Notes: generated from the letters alone by a model not told the origin. DNA of 31,881 nucleotides from UMGS363 sp051891935 (GCA_051891935.1 JBJFFR010000163.1:1-31881), one strand, 5' to 3'; shown: positions 13,622 through 23,200, counted from the first letter of the stretch. Numbers and translations are program-made.

Positions 13622-14563
13622 ATGACAGTTATTCCGTTTATAGGCTACAGCCTTTATCAGATGGCGCTTATGTTCTGCTTCTGGGCATTTATCGGCTGGT
13701 GCATAGAGGTCTGCTATATGACTATCGAAACGGGCGAATATCAGAACCGTGGGTTTTTGAGTATGCCGATATGTCCGATCTACGGCTTCGGCGTTCTTAT
13801 GATAGCAGTGTTTTCACGGCCGATTGCCGACAAACCGCTGTTGCTTTTCATCATCTCGCTCGTTCTCTGTACGGCGCTGGAGCTTGCAGTCGGTATCGGG
13901 ATGGAAAAGCTTTTTAACACGCGCTGGTGGGATTATTCGCACGAAAAATTCAACTATCGGGGATATATCTGCCCGAAGGTTTCGCTGCTCTGGGGCTTCG
14001 GCTGTGTGTTTGTTATAAAGGTAGTGCATCCGCTCGTTGAAATAGGTGTAGATCATATCCCGTTCCGTGTCGGCATCGTATTTATAACAATAATGGCTGT
14101 TCTGGTCGCAATCGACCTTACCGCTTCGCTCTGCGCAGTCGCAAACCTTAACAAGCGGCTTAAACAGATCGACGATATCTCCGCTCTGATGCTCAAGGGC
14201 TCGATAAAGATCGGCGAAAAGCTTGCTATTGAAACGAATGAAATACTTGAAAAGTATGAAAAGCTGCTCGCTATAAGAGATCGTCAGACCGAGCGTTTTC
14301 TCCGTGCGTTCCCTAACATCCGCTCGATAACGCACTCCGAGTCAATGGAAGCTCTCAAGCAGAAGTATTATTCCAACCGTTTTGCGAAGAAGCTTGAAGC
14401 AAAGGTCAAAAGGCAGCTCGCTGTTTTGAAGAGGAAAAATAAGCAGAATAAAGCAGCCAAAGAGCTGTCGGCACAGCCGGAAATGCTGCCCGAACCTGCC
14501 ACGGTGGAAGACATACATACCGATACGGAAAAGGAGCTTGAACCTGCCGCTATCGGGAAATAA
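13622..14563 (+). CDS. Putative ABC-transporter-permease-like membrane protein (CmpB/PF06541 type)
   Basis: 313 residues. The ATG at 13622 follows GAGGG with an 8-nt gap; the frame upstream to 13523 lies partly inside the promoter. The family signature is the N-terminal FCFWAFIGWCIEVCYMT, then a short ENRGFL-like stretch (YQNRGFLSMPICPIYGFGVL), a later ELAVGIGMEKLF, and WWDYSHEKFNYRGYICPKVSLLWG. There are about five membrane segments in the first 200 residues, then a long cytoplasmic, lysine-rich helical tail (about 215-313) with possible coiled coil. The function of this family is not established despite its name. It is monocistronic, with promoter and terminator. Confidence 0.85.
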   Translation: MTVIPFIGYSLYQMALMFCFWAFIGWCIEVCYMTIETGEYQNRGFLSMPICPIYGFGVLMIAVFSRPIADKPLLLFIISLVLCTALELAVGIGMEKLFNTRWWDYSHEKFNYRGYICPKVSLLWGFGCVFVIKVVHPLVEIGVDHIPFRVGIVFITIMAVLVAIDLTASLCAVANLNKRLKQIDDISALMLKGSIKIGEKLAIETNEILEKYEKLLAIRDRQTERFLRAFPNIRSITHSESMEALKQKYYSNRFAKKLEAKVKRQLAVLKRKNKQNKAAKELSAQPEMLPEPATVEDIHTDTEKELEPAAIGK

Positions 14564-14573
14564 AACACTATTC

Positions 14574-14615
14574 AGCCATTGCCGAATCAAATCGGTGATG
14601 GCTTGATTTTTGGCT
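14574..14615 (+). terminator. Rho-independent terminator
   Basis: Arms AGCCATTGCCGA (14574-14585) and TCGGTGATGGCT (14592-14603) pair with two G-U positions across a 6-nt loop, followed by TGATTTTTGG. It lies 10 nt after the stop of the upstream gene. Confidence 0.85.
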
Positions 14616-14705
14616 ATTTTTTCCTTTTTATCAGCATAAATACTGCTTTTGGGGCGTTTTGCCAAGCCTTAACGATATATTTTCCACGAAAATCAGAAAT
14701 ATGTG

Positions 14706-14734
14706 TTGCGCAATCTGCATAAATGTGTTATACT
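14706..14734 (+). promoter_or_regulatory. Promoter of trkH-trmN6
   Basis: TTGCGC (14706-14711), 17 nt, TATACT (14729-14734). The predicted start near 14741 falls a few bases before the long hairpin, so the transcript would begin with that structure. Confidence 0.7.
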
Positions 14735-14745
14735 ATTATGGTTAA

Positions 14746-14917
14746 GGTCATACCGCACAATTATTGTCGTGCAGATGCGCAGTCAGATTTTTCGTCAGAT
14801 CGTATCGAAACGACGTAGGAATACTCTTGTATTTCAAGTCGTTTAGGTGCGATATGACGGAAAATCTGCAAGCAGATGTGCGGCAAAGGCGTGAGCCGTT
14901 AATTGTGCGGTATGACC
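14746..14917 (+). repeat. 172-nt long hairpin leader or MITE-like inverted repeat
   Basis: The terminal 18 bp are perfectly inverted (14746-14763 against 14900-14917, sequence GGTCATACCGCACAATTA). The two halves stay complementary with interruptions right to the centre: CAGATTTT-CGTCA...ATCG...AAACGAC...AATAC pairs with its reverse, turning near TCTT around 14828-14832. It fills most of the predicted 5' leader of trkH. There is no U tract and no obvious direct repeat at its edges. It may be a mobile miniature element fixed in the leader, or a structured RNA. The short frame at 14764-14961 inside it is not convincing. Confidence 0.75.
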
Positions 14918-14948
14918 TCAATGTTAAAAAAGAACAGAGGTATCGTTT

Positions 14949-16307
14949 ATGCAGCCGTTAAAACAAAAAAATAAACAGCCAAACCCTGCGGCAGTCATTT
15001 CGATAAGCTTCTTGGTAATAATAGTTATCGGAACATTGCTGCTCATGATGCCGTTCTCGTCGGCGTCAAACCGCTTCACAGATCCGCTGACTGCGCTTTT
15101 TACGGCGACCTCCGCGACCTGCGTTACGGGACTTGTTGTCGTTGATACAGGCAGCTATTGGAGCGTTATCGGGCAGATTATCATTCTGCTGATGATCCAG
15201 ATCGGCGGTCTGGGATTAGTGACATTCACATCATTTTTCAGCTTTCTTATCCGAAAAAAGCCTGAGCTTCACACCATTCAGGTAGCATCCGAATCGGTCA
15301 ACACAAGCGGCTTCTATGATGTAAAATATATGGTGAAGTATGTGCTTGCGATCTCGTTTGTATGCGAGCTTATCGGTGCAGCCATACTTTCGGCTTCCTA
15401 TGTCCCGAAATTCGGTGCAAAGGGCATCTATCTTGCCATATATCTTTCGATCGCCGCTTTCTGCAATGCAGGCTTCGATATAATGGGGATGTTTGCAGAG
15501 CCGTTTTCAAGCCTTACCACGCTTTCAAACGACCCGATAACGGTGATAGTTATACCGGTACTTATCATCGCAGGCGGTCTTGGCTTTCTCGTCTGGACGA
15601 ATCTTATCGAATTTAACAAAAAGAAAAAGCTTGAATTCCAGTCAAAGCTTGTGCTTATCACAACTGCGGTGCTTATCGTTTCGGGTATGCTCATAACGCT
15701 TATCACCGAATGGAACAACCCCAAAACGCTTGGCGGCGAAAGCTTTATCTACAAGCTCGGGAACAGCTTTTTTCAGTCGGTAACGCTCCGAACCGCAGGC
15801 TTCAATGCGATAGATATTGAGGGAATGACCCCGATGATGAAGGTGTTTTCAATATTCTATATGTTCATCGGCGCAGCTCCGGGTTCAACGGGCGGCGGTA
15901 TAAAGCTCACAACGATCGCAATAATCATTATGACGATATCAAGTGTGCTTTCGGGAAGATCGGACACTATCGCAATGGGACGAAAGATCGAACACGAGGT
16001 CGTTTACAAGGCTCTGACCGTTGCAATGGTATTTGTTTTTCTTATTATAATAGCTTCGCTTGCGATATACAACCTCAATCCCGGATTTTCGGGACTTGAC
16101 ACTGCGTATGAAGTAACATCTGCGATATCGACCTCGGGACTTTCTTCAGGCGTTACGGCAAAATGCAATGACGTTTCAAGAGCCATACTTATTATAATAA
16201 TGTTCATCGGTCGAGTTGGCCCCGTTTCGCTTGCATTCAGCATCTCAATAAACAACAAGCGCAACAAAAACGAGATATATCCTGTCGGAAAGGTAATGGT
16301 CGGCTGA
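14949..16307 (+). CDS. TrkH/KtrB family potassium uptake channel subunit
   Basis: Integral membrane K+ translocating subunit, 452 residues, start ATG 14949 after AGAGG. The four pore-loop repeats are visible: TATSATCVTGL, AAFCNAGFD, TLRTAGFN and AISTSGLSSG, each with the conserved selectivity-filter glycine. There are about ten hydrophobic segments and GSTGGGIKLTT before the last repeat, a feature shared by TrkH/KtrB. The length and short N-terminus fit KtrB better than enterobacterial TrkH. The regulatory RCK partner (TrkA/KtrA) is not adjacent and must be elsewhere if it exists. The downstream gene overlaps its stop by 1 nt, so it is co-transcribed with trmN6. Confidence 0.93.
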   Translation: MQPLKQKNKQPNPAAVISISFLVIIVIGTLLLMMPFSSASNRFTDPLTALFTATSATCVTGLVVVDTGSYWSVIGQIIILLMIQIGGLGLVTFTSFFSFLIRKKPELHTIQVASESVNTSGFYDVKYMVKYVLAISFVCELIGAAILSASYVPKFGAKGIYLAIYLSIAAFCNAGFDIMGMFAEPFSSLTTLSNDPITVIVIPVLIIAGGLGFLVWTNLIEFNKKKKLEFQSKLVLITTAVLIVSGMLITLITEWNNPKTLGGESFIYKLGNSFFQSVTLRTAGFNAIDIEGMTPMMKVFSIFYMFIGAAPGSTGGGIKLTTIAIIIMTISSVLSGRSDTIAMGRKIEHEVVYKALTVAMVFVFLIIIASLAIYNLNPGFSGLDTAYEVTSAISTSGLSSGVTAKCNDVSRAILIIIMFIGRVGPVSLAFSISINNKRNKNEIYPVGKVMVG

Positions 16308-17032
16308 TGGAAAAATATACTTTTGAACCGCTGCAGAAGGGTATTGATATATGCGTTTCTCCCGAACACAAATTCGGAACGGACGCATTCCTGCTCGCAG
16401 ATTTTTCCTCTCCCCGTCATAAAGACAAGGTATGTGATCTCGGAACGGGCTGCGGAATAATACCGCTTCTGCTGAAAATAAAGTTTGAGCCTGAGCTTAT
16501 TTACGGTGTTGACATTCAGGAGCAGGCGATCGACCAGTTCAGAACAACGCTTGAAAGAAATAAGCTTGACGGTTTAGTTCCCGTTCTCGGCGATCTGAAA
16601 GTGCTCGGCGACAAGGTGCCGAAGGGTTCCTTTGATGTTGTGACCTGCAATCCGCCCTACAAGGCGGCGAACGCAGGTATCGAGAGCCTTGGTGAGGCGC
16701 AGCGCATCGCACGGCACGAGATATTATGCAATATCAACGATGTATGCAGGACCGCTTCGGGACTGCTGAAATTCGGCGGAAAGCTTTGCATCTGCAACCG
16801 CCCCGAACGCCTTGCGGATGTTATCACCGCAATGAAGGCGAATCGAATAGAGCCGAAAACTCTCCGCTTTGTTGCCAAAGATCACAGCTGTTCTCCGTGG
16901 CTGTTCCTTATTGAAGGAAAGCTTGGCGGAAAGCCGTTTATGAAGGTTCTGCCGACGCTTGCCGTCAAAGAAGGAGACGGTTTTTCGGAAGAGCTGCTCG
17001 GTATCTACGGCGGAGATAAGAACGGATATTAG
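16307..17032 (+). CDS. trmN6: tRNA1(Val) adenine-37 N6-methyltransferase-like protein
   Basis: S-adenosylmethionine-dependent class I methyltransferase, 241 residues. The ATG overlaps the trkH stop (TGATG). The AdoMet loop is VCDLGTGCGIIPLLL near residues 42-56, and the acidic tip of beta2 is YGVDIQEQAIDQF. The catalytic NPPY tetrad is at residues 115-118. The opening EPLQKGIDICVSPEHKFGTDAFLLADF matches the YfiC/TrmN6 group, which methylates A37 of tRNA1(Val). Other NPPY methyltransferases of this family act on different substrates, so the exact tRNA target is inferred. Confidence 0.85.
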   Translation: MEKYTFEPLQKGIDICVSPEHKFGTDAFLLADFSSPRHKDKVCDLGTGCGIIPLLLKIKFEPELIYGVDIQEQAIDQFRTTLERNKLDGLVPVLGDLKVLGDKVPKGSFDVVTCNPPYKAANAGIESLGEAQRIARHEILCNINDVCRTASGLLKFGGKLCICNRPERLADVITAMKANRIEPKTLRFVAKDHSCSPWLFLIEGKLGGKPFMKVLPTLAVKEGDGFSEELLGIYGGDKNGY

Positions 17033-17052
17033 CTCAAATGATCTTATTGATT

Positions 17053-17078
17053 CGGGACAGGAAACCCGTCCCCTACAA
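17053..17078. repeat. GTAGGGGACGGG-type palindrome
   Basis: Reads CGGGACAGGAAACCCGTCCCC followed by TACAA. It lies between trmN6 and the prfB promoter and could also form a hairpin at the end of the trkH operon, without a U tract. Confidence 0.75.
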
Positions 17079-17093
17079 GGTTTGTAATGATTT

Positions 17094-17121
17094 TTGTGGA
17101 CTGATATAAACAAAATATAAT
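17094..17121 (+). promoter_or_regulatory. Probable promoter of prfB-ttcA
   Basis: TTGTGG (17094-17099), 16 nt, TATAAT (17116-17121). The leader would be only about 20 nt to the ATG. Confidence 0.6.
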
Positions 17122-17146
17122 AAATAATCAGAAAAAGGAGATATAT

Positions 17147-18277
17147 ATGCTTTTACTTGAAGAATTAAAGGTGGAGCTTGAAGGCTACCGAAACGAAATG
17201 AAGGATCTCTACAAGATACTCGATATTGACAAGGCAAAGTCGGAGATAACCGAGCTTCAGGAGGAATCGGGCAAGGACGGTTTCTGGGACGATCTTGAAA
17301 ACTCGCAGAAGGTAATGCAGAAGATCAAGCACCACGAAGCTACCATCGACAGCTACAACAAGCTCAACGCAAAGCTTGAAGATACTATTACAATGATCGA
17401 GCTTACGCTTGAAGAGGATGCGCAGGAGGATGACGATGTCGTTTTTGAGATCAAGTCGGATGCAAACCACTTCAAGAAGGAGCTTGAAGCAATGAAGCTT
17501 TCAACGCTCCTCACGGGCGAATATGACAGCAAGAACGCTATTCTTACCTTCCACGCGGGCGCAGGCGGAACGGAAGCGCAGGACTGGGCTTCAATGCTTT
17601 TCAGAATGTACAATATGTGGGCAGAAAGCCACGGCTTCAAGGTAACTACTCTCGACTATCTTGACGGAGATGAAGCAGGACTTAAATCTGCATCTATCCT
17701 CATCGAAGGACTTAACGCTTACGGCTTTACAAAGTCCGAATCGGGCGTTCACAGACTTGTCCGTGTTTCTCCGTTCGACTCATCGGGAAGACGTCACACC
17801 TCGTTTGCGTCGCTTGAAGTTATGCCCGAAATGAGCGAAGCTGACACTAACATCGAGATTCGTCCCGAAGACCTTGAGATCGACTTCTACCGTGCATCGG
17901 GTGCAGGCGGACAGAAGGTAAACAAGACCTCCTCCGCAGTTCGCCTTACACATCTCCCGACGGGAATCGTTGTTTCCTGCCAGACGCAGCGAAGCCAGTA
18001 TCAGAACAAGGACTATGCTATGAAAATGCTCATGTCCAAGCTCGTTGAGATAAAGGAAAGAGAACACCTCGAAAAGATCGAAGACATCAAGGGCGTTCAG
18101 AAGGAGATCGCATGGGGCGCACAGATCCGTTCTTATGTTTTCATGCCTTATACCCTTGCAAAGGATCACCGTACAGGCTTTGAAAACGGCAACATCCAGG
18201 CGGTAATGGACGGCGACCTCGACGGCTTCATCAACGCCTACCTCACCGAGCTTTCGCACGGCAATATTCAGAAGTAA
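17147..18277 (+). CDS. prfB: Peptide chain release factor 2
   Basis: Recognises UGA and UAA stop codons and triggers peptidyl-tRNA hydrolysis. 376 residues from the ATG at 17147, preceded by AAAAAGGAG. The stop-codon recognition tripeptide SPF is at residues 208-210 (VRVSPFDSSGRRHTSFAS), which identifies RF2 rather than RF1. The catalytic GGQ is at 254-256 in RASGAGGQKVNKTSS. The N-terminal coiled domain and the acidic region around 95-110 are normal. The frame is continuous: the in-frame UGA with an SD-like CTT slip site near codon 26, which most bacterial prfB genes use for autoregulatory +1 frameshifting, is absent. Its stop overlaps the start of ttcA. Confidence 0.97.
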   Translation: MLLLEELKVELEGYRNEMKDLYKILDIDKAKSEITELQEESGKDGFWDDLENSQKVMQKIKHHEATIDSYNKLNAKLEDTITMIELTLEEDAQEDDDVVFEIKSDANHFKKELEAMKLSTLLTGEYDSKNAILTFHAGAGGTEAQDWASMLFRMYNMWAESHGFKVTTLDYLDGDEAGLKSASILIEGLNAYGFTKSESGVHRLVRVSPFDSSGRRHTSFASLEVMPEMSEADTNIEIRPEDLEIDFYRASGAGGQKVNKTSSAVRLTHLPTGIVVSCQTQRSQYQNKDYAMKMLMSKLVEIKEREHLEKIEDIKGVQKEIAWGAQIRSYVFMPYTLAKDHRTGFENGNIQAVMDGDLDGFINAYLTELSHGNIQK

Positions 18278-18999
18278 TGCAGAGGATACTCGGACTTATG
18301 CGCAAGGCTGTGAACGGCTTTGAAATGCTTTCCGATGGCGACAATATCGCTGTCGGCGTTTCGGGCGGAAAGGACAGCCTTGTTTTGCTGTACGGACTTG
18401 CAAAAATGCGTGACTTCATCGGGGTAGACTACAACGTGACCGCAGTGACCGTTGACCCGAATTTCGGCGGAAAAAGCGGCGACTATTCAAAAATTTCCGA
18501 GCTTTGCGGACAGCTCGGCGTTCGCTATGAGGTCATACCGACACAGATAGGCGAGATCGTTTTTGATGTCAGGAAGGAACCGAACCCCTGCAGCCTTTGC
18601 TCACGGATGAGAAGGGGCGCTCTGCTCGGCGCTGTCAGGGAGCTTGGCTGCAGCAAGCTTGCACTCGGACACAACAAGGACGATGTAATAGAAACCTTTA
18701 TGATGAATCTGACGCTCGAGGGAAGACTGGGCTGCTTTCCGCCCGTATGCACCCTTGACGATAAGGAACTTACTATTATCCGTCCGCTTGTGCTTGCCGA
18801 AGAAAAGGAGATACGCTCCGCAGCAAGGAAGACCGAGCTTCCCGTTTACAAAAGCGCTTGCCCTGCTGACGGAAAGACCGCCCGTGAGGATACAAAGCGG
18901 CTTATTGCAGAGCTTGAAAGGTCGTCAAAGGGTACGAAGGAGCGTATCTTTGGCGCTTTAATGCGGTCAAAACTGGACGGATGGCACGAGATCCATTGA
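18277..18999 (+). CDS. ttcA: TtcA-like tRNA 2-thiolation ATPase
   Basis: PP-loop ATPase of the TtcA/TilS superfamily, 240 residues, starting in the prfB stop (TAATG). The PP-loop SGGKDS is at residues 29-34. A CxxC pair in NPCSLCSRMRRGAL and the following GHNKDDVIETFMMNL match the TtcA group, which thiolates C32 in tRNA using a bound Fe-S cluster. A later KSACPADGKTARED supplies another conserved cysteine. It is shorter than the Escherichia enzyme but typical for Firmicutes homologues. Which tRNA position it modifies is inferred. Confidence 0.85.
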   Translation: MQRILGLMRKAVNGFEMLSDGDNIAVGVSGGKDSLVLLYGLAKMRDFIGVDYNVTAVTVDPNFGGKSGDYSKISELCGQLGVRYEVIPTQIGEIVFDVRKEPNPCSLCSRMRRGALLGAVRELGCSKLALGHNKDDVIETFMMNLTLEGRLGCFPPVCTLDDKELTIIRPLVLAEEKEIRSAARKTELPVYKSACPADGKTAREDTKRLIAELERSSKGTKERIFGALMRSKLDGWHEIH

Positions 19000-19034
19000 C
19001 ATTATGCAAATTAGCGGTATAGTTTACAACGTCT

Positions 19035-19056
19035 GATTTGTTGATTTGAACAAATC
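19035..19056. other. AT-rich hairpin after ttcA
   Basis: GATTTGTT and AACAAATC pair across a 6-nt loop, followed by ATTTTG. This is a weak terminator, or an operator beside the promoter at 19070-19098. Confidence 0.35.
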
Positions 19057-19069
19057 ATTTTGCAGAATA

Positions 19070-19098
19070 TTGACAATATAACTAAACTGGTATAGAAT
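19070..19098 (+). promoter_or_regulatory. Promoter of the anchored surface protein
   Basis: TTGACA (19070-19075), 17 nt, TAGAAT (19093-19098). Confidence 0.8.
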
Positions 19099-19142
19099 TA
19101 TAATGTATCTTTGAAATAAATAAAGGATAGGAGTAAAGAAAA

Positions 19143-19844
19143 ATGAAAATTACTAAAATCATTTCCGGTATCGCTGCCGGAGTTTTAGCTGCATTCTGCA
19201 TGGCATTTACAGCTTTCGCAGAACCTCAGGATATTGAGCTCCCCGTTTCAAGAGCTGTAGAAACAAACGGTTTGTGGGGTCAGTCCATTACATATCCTAA
19301 AAACGAAGTAAATCCTGCAGGCATCGGTCCCGACACTGTTATTGAAGTACACTATGAGCTTAACGGAGAGCCGTCTATGCCCGGTCAGCATCAGGTTGAA
19401 CTCATTCTTCAGAATTATGATGTCGATCCGCAGATCTGGGCTCAGGTCGTTCCTTATGAGTATGACGATACCCACGCACTTTTTGATTACGACTCAATGC
19501 TCCTTGCTTACGGAAACGAGGATTTTTCCGGCATCGGCAATATCTGCTTCGGTGACCGAGGCATAAATATGATCGTTACATCCGTTAAGATCATAAATTA
19601 CGATCCCCCCGTGCGTGAGATTGTGACGACCGCAAGCACAGAAGCACAGACAGAAGAAGTTACCGAAGCAACCGAAGCTCCTGCAGAAACAACAGCAGCA
19701 GAAACGACAGCCGCTCCGAATGCCGAAGAAGGCAGCGGAAACAGCGTGGTTGTTATCGTGGTGATCATTGTAGCAGTAGTTGTAGTTGCAGCGGTAGTTG
19801 TAGTTATCATCGTAACAAACAAGAACAAGAAGAGATTCTATTAA
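19143..19844 (+). CDS. Secreted, membrane-anchored hypothetical protein with predicted beta-sandwich domain
   Basis: 233 residues, not recognised as a named family. A signal peptide (MKITKIISGIAAGVLAAFCMAFTAFA, cleavage after AFA) is followed by an extracellular domain of about 130 residues. That domain is rich in aromatic and acidic residues in a strand-like pattern (VIEVHYEL, QVELILQNY, QIWAQVVPYEYDD, MIVTSVKIINYD) and resembles a carbohydrate-binding-type sandwich; this is inference. Next is a low-complexity Glu/Thr/Ala linker (about 165-200). The last segment is a valine/isoleucine-only membrane helix with a basic KNKKRFY end, giving a type I topology with the C-terminus inside. Ruminococcus-like bacteria carry many proteins with this linker-and-anchor layout. 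It is monocistronic, with its own promoter and strong terminator. The ribosome site is GGATAGGAG. Confidence 0.85.
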   Translation: MKITKIISGIAAGVLAAFCMAFTAFAEPQDIELPVSRAVETNGLWGQSITYPKNEVNPAGIGPDTVIEVHYELNGEPSMPGQHQVELILQNYDVDPQIWAQVVPYEYDDTHALFDYDSMLLAYGNEDFSGIGNICFGDRGINMIVTSVKIINYDPPVREIVTTASTEAQTEEVTEATEAPAETTAAETTAAPNAEEGSGNSVVVIVVIIVAVVVVAAVVVVIIVTNKNKKRFY

Positions 19845-19875
19845 TTTGATAAATTATTCATCGGCATTTTCAAAG

Positions 19876-19921
19876 CTGCCGCACGAACCGTACAAAATGG
19901 TATCGTGCGGCAGTTTTTTTG
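19876..19921 (+). terminator. Strong Rho-independent terminator
   Basis: Arms CTGCCGCACGA (19876-19886) and TCGTGCGGCAG (19903-19913), followed by seven T. Between here and 20069 the sequence is AT-rich, with nothing else I can support. Confidence 0.94.
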
Positions 19922-20068
19922 TTAAATGTTTTTTAATTAATACAAGCGATTACAAAAGTTTTTGGTTCTTTAATTTCATGTTTTCAATAAAAAACGTGTT
20001 TTTAAAAGGGTTTTTGTGTATTTTTTGATATAAAATGCAGGAATTAATTATAAATCTTGCAAAAATCC

Positions 20069-20097
20069 TTGACAAGCGCATTATTATATGATAGAAT
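20069..20097 (+). promoter_or_regulatory. Promoter of gltBD
   Basis: TTGACA (20069-20074), 17 nt, TAGAAT (20092-20097). It leaves a leader of about 100 nt. A small stem near GATCCTCCG/CGGAGATC (about 20159-20183) is possible, but I recognise no riboswitch. Confidence 0.83.
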
Positions 20098-20202
20098 AGT
20101 AACATCGCAGAAAAACGGTTGTATTTTCAGGGAAGACAGCCGAAAAGAATAATACCGATCCTCCGTTTTTGGTATCGGAGATCGAAATTAAGGAGAACGC
20201 TT

Positions 20203-23200
20203 ATGGATAATTACAGAAATCAGGAGCCGTTTCAAAAGGACGGCTTGTACGATCCAAGATTTGAACATGAAAACTGCGGCATCGGTGCTGTAGTAAATAT
20301 GAGCGGCAAAGCCGACTATACGGTCGTTGACAACGCTCTCAAAATAGTCGAAACGCTTGAACACCGTGCAGGTAAGGACGCCGAGGGCAAGACAGGTGAC
20401 GGCGTCGGCATCCTTCTTCAGATCAGTCACCCGTTCTTCAAAAAGGCTGCAAAGGAAGCAGGCGTCAAGATAGGCGGAGAACGTGAATACGGCATCGGTA
20501 TGTTCTTCTTCCCCCAGTCCGAGGATCAGTGCCGTTTTGCAATGGCTGACTTTGAAAAAACACTTATCGCAGAAAATCTTGAATTCCTCGGTTGGAGAAA
20601 GGTTCCCGTAAATCCCGATGTTCTCGGCACAAAGGCTCTTGAAAGTATGCCGAACATCTATCAGGCATTCATCAAAAAGCCTGAAGATTGCGCAAAGGGA
20701 ATCGACTTCGACAGAAAGCTTTATATCGCAAGAATGGTATTTGAAAAGCAGAACAAGGACACCTATGTCTGCTCCTGCTCCAGCCGTACTATTGTATATA
20801 AGGGAATGTTCCTCGTTGCACAGCTGCGCAAGTTCTATCTTGACCTTGACAGCAAGGAATATGTTTCCTCTATCGGTATCGTTCACTCGCGTTTCAGCAC
20901 GAACACCAACCCGAGCTGGCAGCGTTCTCACCCGAACAGACTTATCGTTCACAACGGTGAGATCAACACGATCACGGGCAACGTTGACAAGATGCTCAGC
21001 CGTGAATCCGTTCTCGTCAGCGATCTTATCGGCGACAGAATGAAGGATATCGTCCCCGTTCTCGATGTAAGAGGCTCCGACTCCGCGCGCCTTGACAACA
21101 CTCTTGAATTCATGACAATGGCAGGCGTCGATCTTCCTCTTGCAGTAATGATGCTTATACCCGAACCGTGGCAGTACAGCAAAACTATCAGCCGTGAAAA
21201 GAGAGCGTTCTACCAGTACTATGCAACAATGATGGAACCTTGGGACGGTCCTGCTTCCATCATCTTCTCGGACGGTGATGTTCTCGGAGCTGTTCTCGAC
21301 AGAAACGGTCTTCGTCCGTCACGTTACTATATCACCGATGACGGCAGCGACAAGTACCTTATCCTTTCCTCCGAAGTCGGCGCACTCGATATTCCTGCCG
21401 ATATTATCGTTAAGAAGGAAAGACTCCACCCCGGCAAGATGCTCCTCGTTGACACCGTAAAGGGCGAGCTTGTTGAGGACGAAAAGCTCAAGGACTATTA
21501 CAGCAAGCGCCACCCGTACGGCGAATGGCTCGACCATAATCTTCACCCCCTCTCCGAATTTTTTATCCCGAACAAGAAGCCTATGCGCTACTCGGGCGAA
21601 GAGCTGGAAAGACTTCAGCACGCTTTCGGATATACATACGAATCTATCCGCAGCACAATGATACCTATGGCTCTCACAGGCTCGGAACCGACTGCTGCAA
21701 TGGGCTCGGATACTCCCGTACCTCCGCTTTCAAACACCAATCCTCCGCTCTTTGACTACTTCAAGCAGCTCTTTGCGCAGGTCACAAACCCTCCGATAGA
21801 CGCTATCAGAGAATCCGTTATCACCGATACTACGGTTTATCTCGGTGCTTCCGGCAACATCCTCAAGGATGACGAAAAGAACTGCCTTGTTCTCAAGATA
21901 AAAAATCCCGTTCTCACAAATCTTGACCTTCTCAAGATCCGCACATCAAACATTGAAAGCCTTAAAACAGCCGATATCTCAATGCTTTACAACAAGAAGA
22001 CATCGACTCTCCGTGAAGCTATCGAGAACCTTTACCGTCAGGCTGACAAGGCTCACGATGAAGGTGCAACTATCCTTATCCTCACCGACAGAGGCGTTGA
22101 CAGAGATCATCTTGCGATCCCGTCGCTGCTCGCAGTTGCGGCTCTTGAAACCTACCTTGTAAAGACAAGAAAGAACACAGCTATCTCGCTCATTATCGAA
22201 ACGGCAGAGCCTACCGAGGTACATCATTTTGCAACGCTTCTCGGCTTCGGCGCAAGCGCTGTAAACCCGTATCTTGCAATGGATACTCTGTACGAGCTCA
22301 CATCCGACAGGACTATCGACAAGGAATATACCGAAGCTCTCAACGCTTATGTTAAGGCTATTGTTGACGGCATCGTCAAGATCTCGTCCAAAATGGGTAT
22401 TTCCACCATACAGTCCTATCAGGGCTCAAAGATCTTTGAAGCACTCGGCATCAGCAAGAGCGTCTGCGAAGAATTCTTCCCCGATACTGTCAGCAGGATC
22501 GGCGGTATCGACCTTGACGATATCAGCAAGAGAAGCATTGCTCTCCACGATGCTGCATTTGACCCCCGTGACCTTACGGTAAACGAAGCTATCGAAAGCA
22601 TCGGCAACCACAAATCACGCAGCGGCAAGGAAGAACATCTCTACAATCCGCTTACTATACACCTTCTCCAGCAGTCGACCTGGACGGGCGATTACAAGCT
22701 TTATAAAAAGTATTCCGAAGCTCTCAATGCCGAGGACAAGAACCTTACTCTCCGCAGCACGCTTGATTTCAACTACCCCAAGGACGGCGGAATTCCGCTT
22801 GACGAGGTAGAAAGCGCTGCAAGCATCATGCACCGTTTCAAGACGGGCGCTATGTCCTACGGTTCTATCTCGCAGGAAGCTCACGAATGTATGGCTATCG
22901 CAATGAACCGCATCGGCGGCAAGTCGAACAGCGGCGAAGGCGGCGAAGACCTTGAAAGAATCATCACCGCAGGCACGGACGAGGACAAATGCTCCGCTAT
23001 CAAGCAGGTCGCTTCGGGACGTTTCGGCGTAACATCGAAATATCTCACCTCCGCAAAGGAGATACAGATCAAAATGGCACAGGGCGCAAAGCCCGGCGAA
23101 GGCGGACATCTTCCCGCAAAGAAGGTTTACCCCTGGATCGCAAAGACCCGTCACTCAACACCGGGCGTTGCTCTTATCTCTCCTCCGCCTCACCACGATA

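Noticed and set aside
14741..14948. c-di-AMP riboswitch upstream of trkH
   Set aside because: The leader is a single long inverted repeat; the conserved ydaO-type core segments are not visible.
14764..14961. Short plus-strand frame in the trkH leader
   Set aside because: Lies within the 172-nt hairpin, with Arg/Cys-rich composition, no ribosome site, and overlap with the trkH start.
20098..20202. Riboswitch or T-box before gltB
   Set aside because: Only one small alternative stem; no T-box or glutamine riboswitch signature.
20188..20952. Minus-strand frame opposite the start of gltB
   Set aside because: Shadow; the gltB frame with its amidotransferase motifs is the real gene.
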